Below are positions 37,501 to 50,699 of a DNA stretch of 64,000 nt, one piece after another. A program made the position numbers and the translations under genes. This DNA comes from Paramecium sonneborni (lineage: Eukaryota; Ciliophora; Oligohymenophorea; Peniculida; Parameciidae). Under the pieces are notes generated by a model, which was not told where the DNA came from, did not search any database, and worked only from the letters and a program-made list of their open reading frames with translations. The stretch's first letter is position 1, and every line of letters starts with the position of its first letter. Location: NCBI GenBank assembly GCA_905182985.1, contig CAJJDN010000166.1, forward strand, positions 51,584-115,583. Direction: 5' to 3'.

Positions 37501-37836
37501 ATGTCTAATTAAGTTAATTTTGGAGAGGGAAAAATTAATGAGAATTATCCTTCAGCTATAAAGACAATGTTGGAATAGGGTAAAGATCCAAAAGAATTGC
37601 TAATTTAATATTGTAGGCCTTAATGTAAATGGTATGATGACAAATATGACAGATGTGTTAAAGCTTTTTTGTCTTTGAAAAATGCAGATCCTGAAAAGAA
37701 TTGTGTACAATATTGAATAATAATTGTGAAATAGATGTATCCCTATAGAGATTTGGTGACTTGTGTTGAAGCTTGTGTTTAACCAAAAATTTAACATGCT
37801 CTTAGAGGAAATGAAAATGGATTCATATTTCATTGA
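37501..37836 (+). CDS. UQCRH: Cytochrome bc1 complex hinge subunit (QCR6/UQCRH-like)
   Basis: 101 aa after one 30-nt intron that contains an in-frame TGA. Core: DPKELLIQYCRPQCKWYDDK then YDRCVKAF, DPEKNC, then LVTCVEACVQPKIQHAL. The four-to-six Cys pattern (C...C...C, ...NC...C-x3-C) matches the twin-Cys hinge fold that contacts cytochrome c1 in complex III. The acidic N-terminal stretch usual in animals is shorter here. Nuclear-encoded mitochondrial protein; import uses the intermembrane-space route in relatives. Confidence 0.8.
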
Positions 37837-37898
37837 AATTAGATGAGCTAATATATATATATACAGATTAAAATTACCCATTATTTAAATTAAATATT

Positions 37899-40542
37899 AT
37901 GCTTAATTCGATTGAATGTTTTATTGAAGTACTACAATTATAATAACCATGTGATGGTCTTGTTTCAGAAGTGTAACAATTTTTAGATTTCGACATAAAC
38001 AAAGTATTACAACAAGATCAAAGAAAGATAGTGCAAGATCCTATGTATCAAATTGTCAATAGTTGCTATTAGATTATTAATCAATTGGTTTAATTAAATT
38101 GAAGATCATTTATCAATTAAATAAGATGAAAATGACAATTATATTACTCCTTTAATTTAAGTTCAAGTCATGTTGATCAATTCTTTCATTTACATTTCAA
38201 ACTAAAATTTACTTTAAGAATATTTTTATCTATTTGAAGTCTTATAAAAAAAAATATTATACCTTAAAATCTATTCACCTAATGAATTAACCTAAAATGC
38301 TTTAGAATAATGCTCAAAATTTGAATAGTGCATAGATTGTAACAAAATCTCATAAATTAGCATGCTTCTTTATAAAATTAATTAATTTAATTCAAGTGAA
38401 AAAATAGATCAATTTTATCAATATATTATTAAATTTGACTAAAAAAAACATAAATTAGTTGATTCATAAGCCAACTTAATATTATATTCATATTATCTAA
38501 TCTTATAATAATGTTGTTAATTAGTTGAAGATAATAACAATCTTGATACTGTTATTTCTATATGTCTTAATATTAAAGAAGAACTCAAGAAATCTGATCA
38601 TAATTATCTCAACCAATGTAATCAATGTATCTTATTATCTTACTACAAATTAAACAGAATTAATGATTTCATACAATAAAGTAAATAATATGATTTATAA
38701 AAAACTACTCCACTTGAAATTTAATTACTTATTTTAATTGTTAAATTCAAAGAACTATCTACAGAAATTGATTTTGAAAAAGTTAAAAATTAAGTCACTA
38801 AAATGTTTTAACAATTTCTAGATAACAATTTAATGCATACTGTCACTGATATTCTTATATTACTTAAAGAATTAAATTAAAATATATCTTAATATACAAT
38901 CAATTTTGTACTCATTTATTAATGGTTTCAATTCAAATTTAATCTTATACTTAGAGCATCTAATCAATAGAACATTATTAAATTAATTAAAGACATCAAT
39001 TAAATGCTTCTAGACTTTCCTTAATTAATGAGCATTAATAATTTCAATAAAGATCAAATTCAAACCTTAAACAATAATCTTATAATCAATATTTTAGACT
39101 TATGTTAATTAATATTTACTATCGTCTAACACATTACAAAATATTAAGAAGTTTGTTTAGATGAATTTTTTTAGATGATTTTATTGATAATTCCTCATTT
39201 TGCTAGTGATATCAAATTGTCTAAATAATTTGGATCATTAATTACTTTATTATCAAATCTTTAAATTAAAGAAAGTTAAACCTTGTAACATTTAGCTATG
39301 TTCTTAAATTTAGAATTTGGCATCTTACCATAAACTTAAACAATTTTATTTTAAAATTTATTAAAAAATTATAAATCAGGTATTGTTACTGCAACTTTAC
39401 TATTTTTAAAAGAATTTCAAAGCAATAACAAATAAGAAAATAGAATTAATTTATGTAAATAATTAAAATCCCTTCTTGAAGAATCATACTAATTAATTGA
39501 TTCAAATTCAGTCTTGTTTTATTCAATTTTAGAATCATGTATAAGGAATTAATAAATCTACTATTACTAGACAGTAATTAACTTCTTTGTAGAATATCAA
39601 CCTACCTTAGATCAACATATGTATTATTTCTTATTGAATTTTATTGAGAAATGCATTAAATAAAATGATCCTGCAAATGTTGATCATTTATATTAATTAC
39701 TTTATTAATATATAGCCTCAAAGAAGAGTCTATCAATTGATCTATGTAAATAATCATATAATATATGTACAATACCTCCCTCATCATTAGCTAAGTAATT
39801 AGTTAAATTTCATACTTATTTTATGATCTCAGTGTAAATGGATACATGTTCAATATAATTCATTAAAGATACAGTTATGGGAAATAATTAGTATAAATAT
39901 TAATGGAAGGTGGAAAATAATAAATCTTTATTCATTATTGTATCTGAAATTTTAGAACAACTATAACCAGAATCACAATTTAAATTAGAACTTATCAATA
40001 TTAAACATCTCTTTGAATTATTTTTTTATCTAATTGAATAAAATACAAAAATGGAAGTTAATAATGTGATTCCTTACTCTTTGAGATAAATTATCAAAAT
40101 GGCTTACAATTATAAGTTGGATGAAGTAATTTACATTTTTATTGTAGTTTGTATGTAAGATTTTGTTAATTTCATTCAATCATGAAAATTTATTTTTGTT
40201 TCTTCTTTTAGAATTGTAATCCTATGAAGGAAATAGATAATTGATGATTTTAAAGAAATTTATTTATGAACAATAAATACCATTATATGGATATCTTTTG
40301 GTAATCTGTTAGATTGTAGAAACAAGTGATACATTAGAAACTATATTAGAGATGTTACCATAATTAAATCAGTAAATATCATATATATAATAATTTATAG
40401 AATTTTAAGAACAACTCCTGTTGATGAAAATTTGAAATAATTCACTCAATTACTATATTTGAAATTGACAGCTTTAAAAGAATATGTTCCAATTGGAAAA
40501 ATCGATATGATATGTCAATCTATTAGTTTATTATCTATTTGA
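37899..40542 (+). CDS. Large alpha-helical protein (854 aa), possible importin/exportin-like solenoid
   Basis: 854 aa after three introns (28, 22 and 29 nt; exon sum 2565 nt). Starts MLNSIECFIEVLQLQQPCDG. The whole length is Leu/Ile/Gln/Asn-rich helices in pairs (LIQVQVMLINSFIYISNQNL, LLDFPQLMSINNFNK, LISFNHENLFLFLLLELQSY), resembling an alpha-solenoid of the importin-beta/exportin type, but no signature motif lets me decide. No signal peptide or clear membrane span. Gln is very frequent through TAA codons. Treat as unknown with a solenoid-like fold. Confidence 0.65.
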
Positions 40543-40897
40543 AAATAATTAGTCAGTTTTTAATTTTTTTGTTCAATATTAATTTTTGAATTTATAATCT
40601 AAGGATTTGTTTTATGACAGTAAGATATCTTTATTTATTAAGTATTTAGATATCCTTATTATTATAATTCTATAATATAAAATACATTTAAATATGAAAT
40701 TATATTTATATCAATTTAAATGAGATATATTTATTTGAATGTACAATGTTATTAAGATCGAATAATTAAATTAAATAAAAACATATTTAATTAATTTAGA
40801 AGATTAATTACATTGTTTAACTAAAATGAGTAAAAAATTTAAAGATTTAATTTGAAAATTTATAAGTTTTAATATAAAAATACAATAATATATAAAG
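40543..40897. other. Intergenic, 355 bp
   Basis: AT-rich spacer with no feature I can support. Confidence 0.5.
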
Positions 40898-41278
40898 ATG
40901 CCTTCAAGAATTACCAAATTATCTTATTCATTAAAAACTTAAAGTACTGGAAGATATTGTGATGATCCAATGGCAATAAATAATAAATTTTAAATATTTT
41001 TAATAGAAAACAGTACAAGAGTGACAGATTTGATTGAGAAAGATAAACAATTTCCATTTGTTTCAATGATTGATAGATTTTTTGGTCATAAAACTTAAAG
41101 AGTAAAGGTTGAATCTATAGTAGAAAAGAAAGGAAATGCATAAGAATAAAAAAGATAGATAGAAAATTAAGAAATTAAATAAGATATTATTACGCTAATT
41201 GAATTGCCATAAATGAAAAAGAATATGAGTTTGAGGAAATTAAAGGAGAGCTTAATATTTAATGAGAGAATTTATTGA
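40898..41278 (+). CDS. Hypothetical protein (126 aa), possibly truncated by decay
   Basis: Single-exon ORF starting MPSRITKLSYSLKTQSTGRY and ending SLIFNERIY before TGA. Contains KDKQFPFVSMIDRFFGHKTQ and a Lys/Glu/Gln-rich helix. Downstream of and overlapping its end, another frame shows coding-like sequence (EFEEIKGELNIQ, then ENLLNKKKHKDTYNKLETFE) interrupted by TGA codons, suggesting the gene once extended further or needs introns I cannot find. No family recognised. Confidence 0.45.
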
Positions 41279-41597
41279 ATAAAAAAAAGCATAAAGATAC
41301 ATACAATAAATTAGAGACTTTTGAGAGGGAGTGAAATCTTATTTAAAAAAAGAAGATTTATTAGAATAAGTGAAGAATTTAATGAGCTTACTAGTGTTAA
41401 AGAATTATGAGACTCATCAATATAATAAATAATTATTTGATAAGTGTAAATTTACTTGGAGTATGTAAATTACCCTTTAAAATAAATGATAATCATTCAA
41501 ATGTACTAATCCAAGTTATTCAAGAAACTAATAAAGGGAACTTTTTTAGAAGTTGAATAATATATAAAGATATTTTTTAAATTAAAATTAAAATTGC
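41279..41597. other. Degenerate coding-like stretch, 319 bp
   Basis: Lys/Glu-rich peptide fragments broken by TGA in all frames (see the preceding entry). It also must contain the adaptin promoter. Confidence 0.4.
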
Positions 41598-43749
41598 ATG
41601 AGTCGTCCTACAGCTTCAACTTCAAGTACTAGTAGAAGTTCAAGATCAAGATATGGAAAAGAAGTAAAAGAATTATAAGATGCCTTGAATTAAAATAAAA
41701 TAGAATCTAAAAGAGATGCTATTAGAAAAGTACTTTGAATTATATATAATAGATTATTGATGCAATGACAAGAGGCAAAGATGTTAGTATGTTATTTCCT
41801 GATGTGGCAAAGAATATGGAAACATCAAATTTAGAATTAAAAAAATTGGTATACTTGTATATCATCAATTATGCCAAAATTATGCCTGATCTTGCTGTCA
41901 TGGCTGTAAACAGTTTTAGAAAAGATGCAAGAGATAAGACAAACCCTTTTTTGAGAGCTTTGGCTATCAGAACAATGGGATGCATAAGAGTAAAGTTAAT
42001 TACAGAATATTTGTTGGATCCATTAAAGGAATCAATAAAAGTAATGAATGTAAATTAACAATAAGGATGAAGATTCATATGTTAGAAAGACAGCAGCTAT
42101 TTGTATTTCTAAATTATATGATGTATCACCTGAACTTATAGAAGAATAGGGTTTATTGAAATTATTAGAGAATTTATTAAATGATGGTAATGCCATGGTT
42201 GTTGCAAATGCAGTTTGTGCATTATTAATTGTATAAGAATCTAAAGGTACAACTATGCTTTAATTAAATCCTTATACAATTTAAAAAATATTGACTGCAA
42301 TGAATGAATGCAATGAATGGGGTGTGATATATTGTTTAGATGCATTAGCAATGTATATACCAGAAGATGGAAAAGAAGCTGAAGCGTATATATTATTTTA
42401 TTATCTATTTAAAGTATTCTAGAAAGAGTTAGTCCTAGATTAAATCATAATAATCCTGGTGTTGTTTTATCAGCATGTAAAATAATGATGAAATTTTTGG
42501 ATTATCTTTAAAATCCAGAAACTATAAGATAAAATGCTCTTAAAATGACTGCACCATTAATTTCATTATTAAGTTTAGGTAAAGAGCCAGAAATTTAATA
42601 TGTGGCATTAAAAAATATAAATTTGATCATTTAAAAAAGACCAATAATAATAGAAAAAGATATAAAAGTATTCTTTTGTAATTTTAATGATCCAATCTAT
42701 ATTAAATTATAAAAATTAGAAGTTTTATCTAAACTAGCTAATAATGATAATATTTAATAGATTTTACATGAATTAAAAGAATACACTTAAGAAGTAGATG
42801 TTGAATTTGTAAGGAAATCAGTGAGAACAATAGGAAGATGTGCAATAAAATTAGAAAAAGCAGCTGAGAAGTGTGTTACAGCATTATGGGAATGTTTAAA
42901 AACTAAAGTTAATTATGTTGTTATGGAAAGCATAGTTGTTATTAGAGATATATTTAGAAAATATCCAAGAAAATATGAAATGATTCTTAAAGATCTTTGT
43001 GAAAATCTCAAAGCTCTTGAAGATCCAGAAGCAAAAGCTTCAATGATTTGGATTATTGGTGAATATGTAGATACAATTGAAAATGCTGATTCTCTTTTAG
43101 GCAATTTTAGTGAAAAGTATACTTTATTATTTATTTATTAATAGTTTTAAAGATGAACCTGCAAATGTTTAACATTAAATCTTAGTAGCTGTTATGAAAT
43201 TATTTTTATAAAGACCTAATGATGGAAAAGAATTAATTCATAACCTTCTTAAAACTGCTACTATTGAATGTGAAAATCCTGATCTTAGAGATAGAGCATA
43301 TATTTATTGGAGAATGTTATCTACTGATCCAGAATTAGCTAAAAAAATTGTTTTCTCAGAAAGACCTACTATTTCTGATTCAAGCTATACCATTGAAAAT
43401 GAACTCTTAGATAAATTAATTGAAAATATTGGAAATTTAAGTTCAGTTTATACCAAAAAACCTGAAAGCTTTGTTAAAAAATTAAGAGATGTCTTAAATT
43501 CTAAAATTGCTGATAAAATTGATGATGTTTATGATTAAGATTAATTAATGGAAGGAAGACCAGAAGATTATAGTGATTAATAAGGAGCATAATCCAATAT
43601 CTATGAAAATAATTATGATACTTCATCATAAATATAATCTTAAAATCCATAATCTTAAGTATAATAAATTACTTAAAAAATTGATTTATTAGAATTAGAT
43701 GATAATTAGCCATAATAATAATAATAATAATAATAACAATAATAATAAC

Positions 43750-43799
<50 letters not shown>

Positions 43800-44608
43800 C
43801 CATAATAATAAGTTTAATAACCTAATTCATTTTAAAATATTAGGGTTCCTTTTGCTGAAGTATTAAACGCAACATCTCCTGGTTCTTAAAAATAAATTTA
43901 AGGATTATAAATAGAAGCTGCCTTTCAAAAAAATGGAGATAAAATTATGCTTGATTTAAAATTTACAAATAAAACTTAGGATAAAACTTTTTCTGATTTT
44001 GGTATTAAATTTAATAAAAATCCTTTCAAATTATAACCTGATTCAATTGAAGTTTAATGTCAACCAGTATTTCCAGGTTAATAATAAATTGCTTAATCAT
44101 CTATAAATACAAATGGACCTGTATTAGAAGAACCACCATAAATGCCATATAAAATTTAAGTTGCCTTAAAAACTAATTTAGATGTTTATTATATTTTTAT
44201 TCCTATGTCTTTAAGTGTTTTATTTGTATTTTTATCATTTATGCTTTTAGAGTACAACTGCTAGTATAACTTAATAAAAATTTATTGAACTTAGCTAAGC
44301 ATAAAATATGGCTAGAAAGCAAGAAGTCCTTTAAATTTAAATCGATCCATAAAGAGTACTATATTAATATAATTATTTAATAGATGAAAGAAAAGTTGGA
44401 ACGAAATTACTTTTTCTTGATTGGAGTGAGAAAGGATGAAAGGGGTGTTGAATTACTTTCATATGCTGCTACATTAGTTAATGGAATGCCATTATTAGTA
44501 AATGTAATCCATACACCCACTGCAATCAATTTGCAACTATAAGTTCCTCATCCTACATTAATGCCATTATTATATTAAGCAATTGGATTTATTTTAACAT
44601 TAAATTGA
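41598..44608 (+). CDS. AP-1/AP-2 complex beta subunit (beta-adaptin)
   Basis: 950 aa after six introns (23, 25, 29, 28, 25, 28 nt; exon sum 2853 nt). Trunk: [71 protein letters not shown] and [20 protein letters not shown], all diagnostic of AP-1/AP-2 beta rather than AP-3/AP-4. Then a Gln-rich hinge containing 28 consecutive Gln (43713-43796), then a beta-appendage domain ([36 protein letters not shown]). It links clathrin and cargo in vesicle coats. A clathrin-box motif is plausible around [10 protein letters not shown] just before the polyQ. An unusual Ser/Thr/Arg-rich N terminus ([20 protein letters not shown]). Confidence 0.95.
43713..43796 (+). repeat. Coding (TAA)n microsatellite, 28-Gln tract
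   Basis: 28 consecutive glutamine codons in the adaptin hinge: 26 TAA and 2 CAA. Flanked by Pro on both sides, with more Q/P after it. Confidence 0.95.
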
Positions 44609-45109
44609 TATATTTCATAAAATCATCAAGTTTATATCTAAATAAATAACTCATGTCTTATTCTTAAAAGATATTCCAAACAGACTTATTTATGTATTTA
44701 ATTTTAATGATTTAATAAAACTTCTTTAATTCTGAATTAAATTGTTTTATTTTATAATAATTACGTGATAGGCTATTTCTAATTATAAATTTTATTTAAT
44801 GTTGTAATTTAATTATTAATTTATGTAATTCAATCTCACTTATTCAAATATAAAAAATGCATCCTCAGTATTTATTATTAATCCATAATTAATTTGACCA
44901 GAACAAAAATGTTGAGAAAAAAATCCATTACTTATAGAAAAAAAATAATATTGTATTTTTAAATTATTTTTATAAAAAATCTTAAATTCATTTAAATAGT
45001 GTTTGAGCTTTGAGTAAATAGTTTAAATAGTTTTAATTTAATTCTTATCGAGTAAAGTTTGTGTTCTGATTAAATAATTAAATTGTTCAAGATAATATTT
45101 AAACCGAAA
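44609..45109. other. Intergenic, 501 bp
   Basis: AT-rich, nothing recognisable; contains the promoter of the large membrane gene that follows. Confidence 0.5.
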
Positions 45110-48100
45110 ATGGAAATAAAATCTAATTTTGGTGGCAAATAATCTCTAGATTTCAATCAGTCTAGTTTAGATAGGCTATTAAATGAAATAAAATTAACTT
45201 ATTTCAAAGTCACAGAGTTATTGTTAAAGAATGATGAACCTTCAATATTTTTAAGCATTTTAGCTATAATAGTATAGTTTATTTAGGTAACATACATACT
45301 ATTTAATCGTCAAATATGGCCAGTTTGGATGACTTATGAAGTGTCACGTTAGCTAAATAAATTTTTTGGGTATTACTATGATGTAAAGAAGATATTCAAT
45401 GTTAGTCCCATATTTTGAAATGGTTTCCTTTATTGGTTTAATTTCAATGATGTATACTAGTTTAAGTTTAGTGTTAATAGGATTCATTCTTATAATTTTA
45501 CTTAATTATCGATTATAATCAAGCTATTCTTTATTAGCCTAAATGTTAAGGACTTTAATTAAACTCTTTTTATCAATTTTATACATGCCAATAATGGATT
45601 TATTTTTTTCAATCTTTGCATGTATAAGAAATGAAAAAGGAAATTCTGTTCATTAGATGTTTAGTGAGATAAATTGTTGGGAAGGAACACATACAGTTCA
45701 TGGAATTGTTTCAATATTTGGAATAATATGTTTTTATATATTTTGTATTTCATTTTCACTATTATATTATGAACCTCGTTATATGGAAATGAATCCATAA
45801 TCAAAAAAGAATGGTAGATATTTAGCTATATTTCTTACTTATGAACTTGTAATGATAATTTGTTATACATTTATGGTTGGAAAATAATATGATTATATCT
45901 TTATATTGATAATAGTAATAGGCAGTTTTTTTGTTTTTTGGAAAATGCATGTTGAGAATCCTCATTATAATAAATATATAGCAAAAGCATGGTCTATATT
46001 AGCGGCAGTTAATATGTGGGGTGTTATATTATTATGTTTTGCTAAATTTCTAGAAGGATAATTGTTTTTTGGAACAGTTTATGCATGGTTATTTGGATTA
46101 CCTTTTATGATAGCTGCAGTATTTAAAGCTGATAAATTAAATTATGAATTATTATTAACTAATTTAAATAAAGTTGCTGATCCTTTAGAAGTCTTAAACT
46201 TAACAGATTATTTAATTAAATTGTATAAAGCTTAAGATTCAGATTCTTTATTAATGATTGATGGTTTTCTTGAAATACACAGAGCTACATGTGCAAAAGA
46301 AGACTGTTATCTTAAATAAAAAAGATGTTAAAATTAAAGAATTTAAAAAACTTTCTTTAAAGATTAAAATTTATCAGAAAGAGATATAGATATTTTAATG
46401 GTTTTAGGCTAAATATATTTTAATTAAATTAAAAGATTTCCTAATGATATGACCTTAAGAATAAGGTATTCATTATTTCTTTTTGATTTAATGAAATAAA
46501 GACAGTAAGCATTAAATGAATTATTTTAAGCAGAATAATTATGTCCAAGTTTTGATTATGAATTTATAATTTATAGATATAAATAGATTGTTGAATTTGA
46601 AATGAATGTGGCTCAAAGTGAAAACATTAATGGTAATTTAGATATTGCAAGTGAATTAGCATTTTAAAATAATATGAAATAATTTTAAAATAATATAGAA
46701 AGAGCTACTTTAATGCATATGGATTTTTGGTCATAATTATAAGAAGAATCACCTGATTTAGGTAAAATGAATGAAATTGGATCAAAAATTAATTTAGCTA
46801 TTCTTTAAGTTGAAGATTTATGGAATAAAATGTCAAAATTAACTTAAAATCTACCTAAAGCTATGAGATTATATGCTAAATTTATTATTGAAGTACTTTA
46901 AGATAAAGATTTTGGAGAAGAATTATTATCAAAATCAAAAAATTTATAATAGTAGAATTTGAAAATAAAGAATCAATAATTAATATCACTTTTGAATAGT
47001 GATGATTTATGTTATGAATCAAATCCTATAACAGTAGTATCAACATCTCAAGAGAAATTTGCTTAAATAGTTAATGTAAACATGTCATGCTGTAATTTAT
47101 TTGGATATATGAAGACAGAAATGATAAATCGTAAGATAAATATATTTATGCCAAGCTTATATGCAAAATTTCATGATAATTATTTTGAAAAGTTTATGGA
47201 AACAAACGATAATAAAAATATTAATAAAGAAAGATTAGTATATATAAAATAAAAATCCAATTATATTGCTCCTTGTTTTTTAACTTTGAAGATTATTTAA
47301 TCATTTGATGATAATTTATAAATGGCTGCTTAATTACGACCTTTAAAACTATATAAACCTACTTGTTACTTATTAATAGATGCAAATGAATTAATTGATT
47401 CTGTCTCTGCATCATGTATTACTTTATTAAATATTGATCATAAAGCAATATCTCATAGAAAAATAATGTTAGGAGATCTCTTTCCAAATTTTAGTTAGTT
47501 AAAAGCTTAGTTCTTAACTAAAAATGGAGGAATATTATCATATAAATGTTAAGAAGAACAAAGTAATAAAAATATCAAGGATGATAAAGAGGAAAATCAA
47601 ATATATTTTACATGTTTTATTACTGAAATCTCAAATGAAATTAATGGAGAAACAGCAGGATATATAGTAAGATTAGAATTAAATGGAAATGATAAAAGTA
47701 CAACTTAAGAATTAAATGTACATTAACATCATTATAATGGATTAAGTTTATAATTCAAATTCAACCCTAGATTAGCTAATTATTATGGTGAGTTTGTTGC
47801 TGAAATGAATTCTTAGAGAGTAGATTAAACAATAATTTGGGATTAAGGTGATCTTTCATCAATGATTTCATCCAATTAGAATGATATACAAAACTCAGGG
47901 ATTTAAAAACATTTAATGAAATTAGATAACAATGTTGAATAAAAAGAAGTGATGAGATATGGAGAAGGAATTGTGACTGTGAGACTTTTTGAGAATAGAA
48001 TCTAAGATATAAATGACATAGATATCATTTCGGATGATGAGAATGAAGATAAGAATAGTGTATTTGAAAGAAGATAGATTTAAGATTCTAGTATTTAAAG

Positions 48101-50027
48101 ATCCTAAGAAAACAATGAATTGAATAATATTTTTAGATCTAGGAAACATTTATCTTAAATAGTTAATAATTATTAAACACCAAAAGTCATTAAAAAATTA
48201 AATTGGACTTCCAATATTCTTACTATTATTTTAATTGTTTTATCATTTACTGATTTTTTTATTATCTATGATTAATATTAGGAAATTTATAAAACAATTT
48301 TGTTGGTTAAAAATTAAAATTAAAGAAATGCAGAACTTTAAACCCTTACTACAAGTATTTAAAATTTATTAATGTTAAATATGGATGTTTGGGATTTGTA
48401 AAATGAATCAGAATAAAAAACATATGAAGAATTATAAAAGAAGAAATTAAACCAATCTATTAATAATATTGACAATTTGAATAAAGAATTAATGTTAACA
48501 GATGTTAGTTTAAGTGATGTTATTATTGAAATGATGAATAATGATGTTGTAAGTATGATTTCAAGTGACGGTACTTCATAAATGTTTGATATATCAGAAG
48601 CTATCTAATAATTATTGAGTAAATCTTTAATTATTAGAGATAAACCAATTTCTAACATTAACTTAGATGATGTTGATGTCAATTTTGTTTTATTTAATTC
48701 TTTAAATAGTTTGATATTTTAAATAAGATCCTTTTCAACTTTGTATGCAAATGAGTTGTTGTTTAAATCTGAAAATAATAGAGATACTTTCTTATTGATA
48801 TTAAGTATTTCAGCTGCTGCTTTAGGTATTGGACTTATTATCATGATAATTGCTATTGTTTCTGTTCATTAAACATAAGAAGAAATGTTAGCTATTTTTA
48901 TAGATCTCCCTGAAAAAACTATCAAGTATTTATTCAACAAAGCTGAAAATTTTATTACTAATTTACAAATGGGAGAAGAAGATGATTTTTTATCAGATAT
49001 AGAAGATATTGAAAAAGAAAGTTAAAATGAATTGAATAAATCTTTGAAAGCCAAACGGAAACGAAGGAGATTTAAAAACTCAAATAAAGAATAACGTAAT
49101 TTTATTCTTGGAATTTTAATAATTATTCTATTAGCTCAAGGATATTTTACATTAAATTATTTATTAAGTAAAAACTTTTTAACAGATTTAAATTAAATGA
49201 TTCCTGAAATTAATGCAACAGCAAGAGCTGAAAGTTTCTATAGATTTGTAGATATAAGTGAAAGATCATTATTTTTAAATCGTAATCATACTATTATGAA
49301 TTAAGATTCATATGAAATTGTAAAAAACAACCTTAATGGTTTATATATTTTAGATTCTTCTATTCATTAAGAACATGCATTAAATGTTGAAATAACTAGT
49401 CAATTATACTTAGATTCATTTAAAACAATTTTTATGGAACAACCATGTACAATAATTTCAAATTTCTTGAATGAATTAACTGAATAAGAATGTCAAGTAT
49501 TTGCTGATGGAGCAATTTATTAAGGAATGGCAGTCGGGATTGCAAGATATTTTGAGAATCTTAGATATATAATGACAATTTATGATTAATTTTGGGGAAA
49601 TCCAAATGTAAATTTCACTCTTTTAGCTAGGGGATTTGGAAAGTTTAAAAATATAACAAAAGATAATGATAATGTAAGAAATTATATTTTAAATCTTAAT
49701 AATTTCAATTAAACAAAAGAGGCTCGTGAAATGTAAGATAATTATAATAGAGGAACTTTTCGATTTCTTGTTTCATAAATGATTGAAGGAATTAGATAAG
49801 ATATGGAAAACCATAAAACGGAAATACTAGGATTATTTATAGCTTTTGAAGGTTTAATTTTCATTGTTTATTTTGTCTTTTGGTTACCATTGCTTGCCAA
49901 ATTTACTAAAGATTTATGGAGAACTAGATCCATGATCTTAATGATACCTCTTGGTGTCATTCAAAATATTAAATCTATTAAAACGTATATTAAGACTAAC
50001 ATTCAAATTAATGATATTGAAGTTTGA
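45110..50027 (+). CDS. Giant multi-pass membrane protein with PAS domain, TmcB-like, copy 1
   Basis: 1,631 aa, with one 22-nt intron (45370-45391); exon sum 4896 nt. N-terminal third has about eight to nine hydrophobic segments (for example SLSLVLIGFILIILLNY, VHGIVSIFGIICFYIFCISF, SFFVFWKMHVENPHY). The middle has a helical region and a PAS-like domain (FAQIVNVNMSCCNLFGYMKT, then INIFMPSLYAKFHDNY). Four more hydrophobic segments follow toward the C terminus (ILTIILIVLSFTDFFIIY, FILGILIIILLAQGYFTLNY, LFIAFEGLIFIVYFVFWL). The layout matches ciliate and Dictyostelium Tiny macrocysts (TmcB)-type proteins. Likely a sensory or signalling membrane protein; ligand unknown. Tandem paralog at 52785. Confidence 0.8.
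46631..46940 (+). repeat. 310-bp tract identical to 54324-54633
   Basis: Within copy 1 coding sequence; every base matches the homologous part of copy 2, while flanks on both sides are strongly diverged. Confidence 0.9.
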
Positions 50028-50699
50028 TTTCTTATATATATTTATCAATAATCAATTAATTAAATTAAATGATTATAATATCAAATTATTATTGATGTGC
50101 TTTTCTCATTACTGAAAGACACTACTTTTAAGAATACTTTTTAATCTTGGTTTGGAGTCATTTTTATTACTTTATTATATCTATTATTAATGAATTTTAG
50201 AAATTCTGAAAACCCTTATCTTTCAAGGTTCAAACTAATCATTATTTTAATATTATTTGAGATATATTTATAGAAGTAGAAAATATAAAGACTAAAATAA
50301 AATTTTTATTAAGATTAAAAAATAATTAAATTAAAGATTGACAAAATTAAAGGACGAAAATATCTCTCAAAAAAATTACTAGATAGAATTTTTATTTGGA
50401 GAAATATATCACAATATTTTAATAGACATCATAGAAATTCGAGATTAAAAATTATTTATGCCCCTAATTTATTTGAGTATTTTTTATAAAAATTATAATT
50501 ATTAAATGAATTTAAACTATTTCTCTCTCTCAGTTTAGGTAATCTATTTTTTTTTATATAAAAAAAATAATTTAAGAAGACTAGTAATATGAAACTATTA
50601 ACGGTATTTTAAGTTTTGATAATTTAATGAATATAAAAATGATTTTAAAATAAAATTTAATTAATAATAAATATTTAAACTTAAAAACTAAGATATTCC
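50028..50699. other. Spacer after copy 1, 672 bp
   Basis: AT-rich; no intact ORF. May include the fully eroded 5' part of the relic paralog that follows. Confidence 0.4.
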
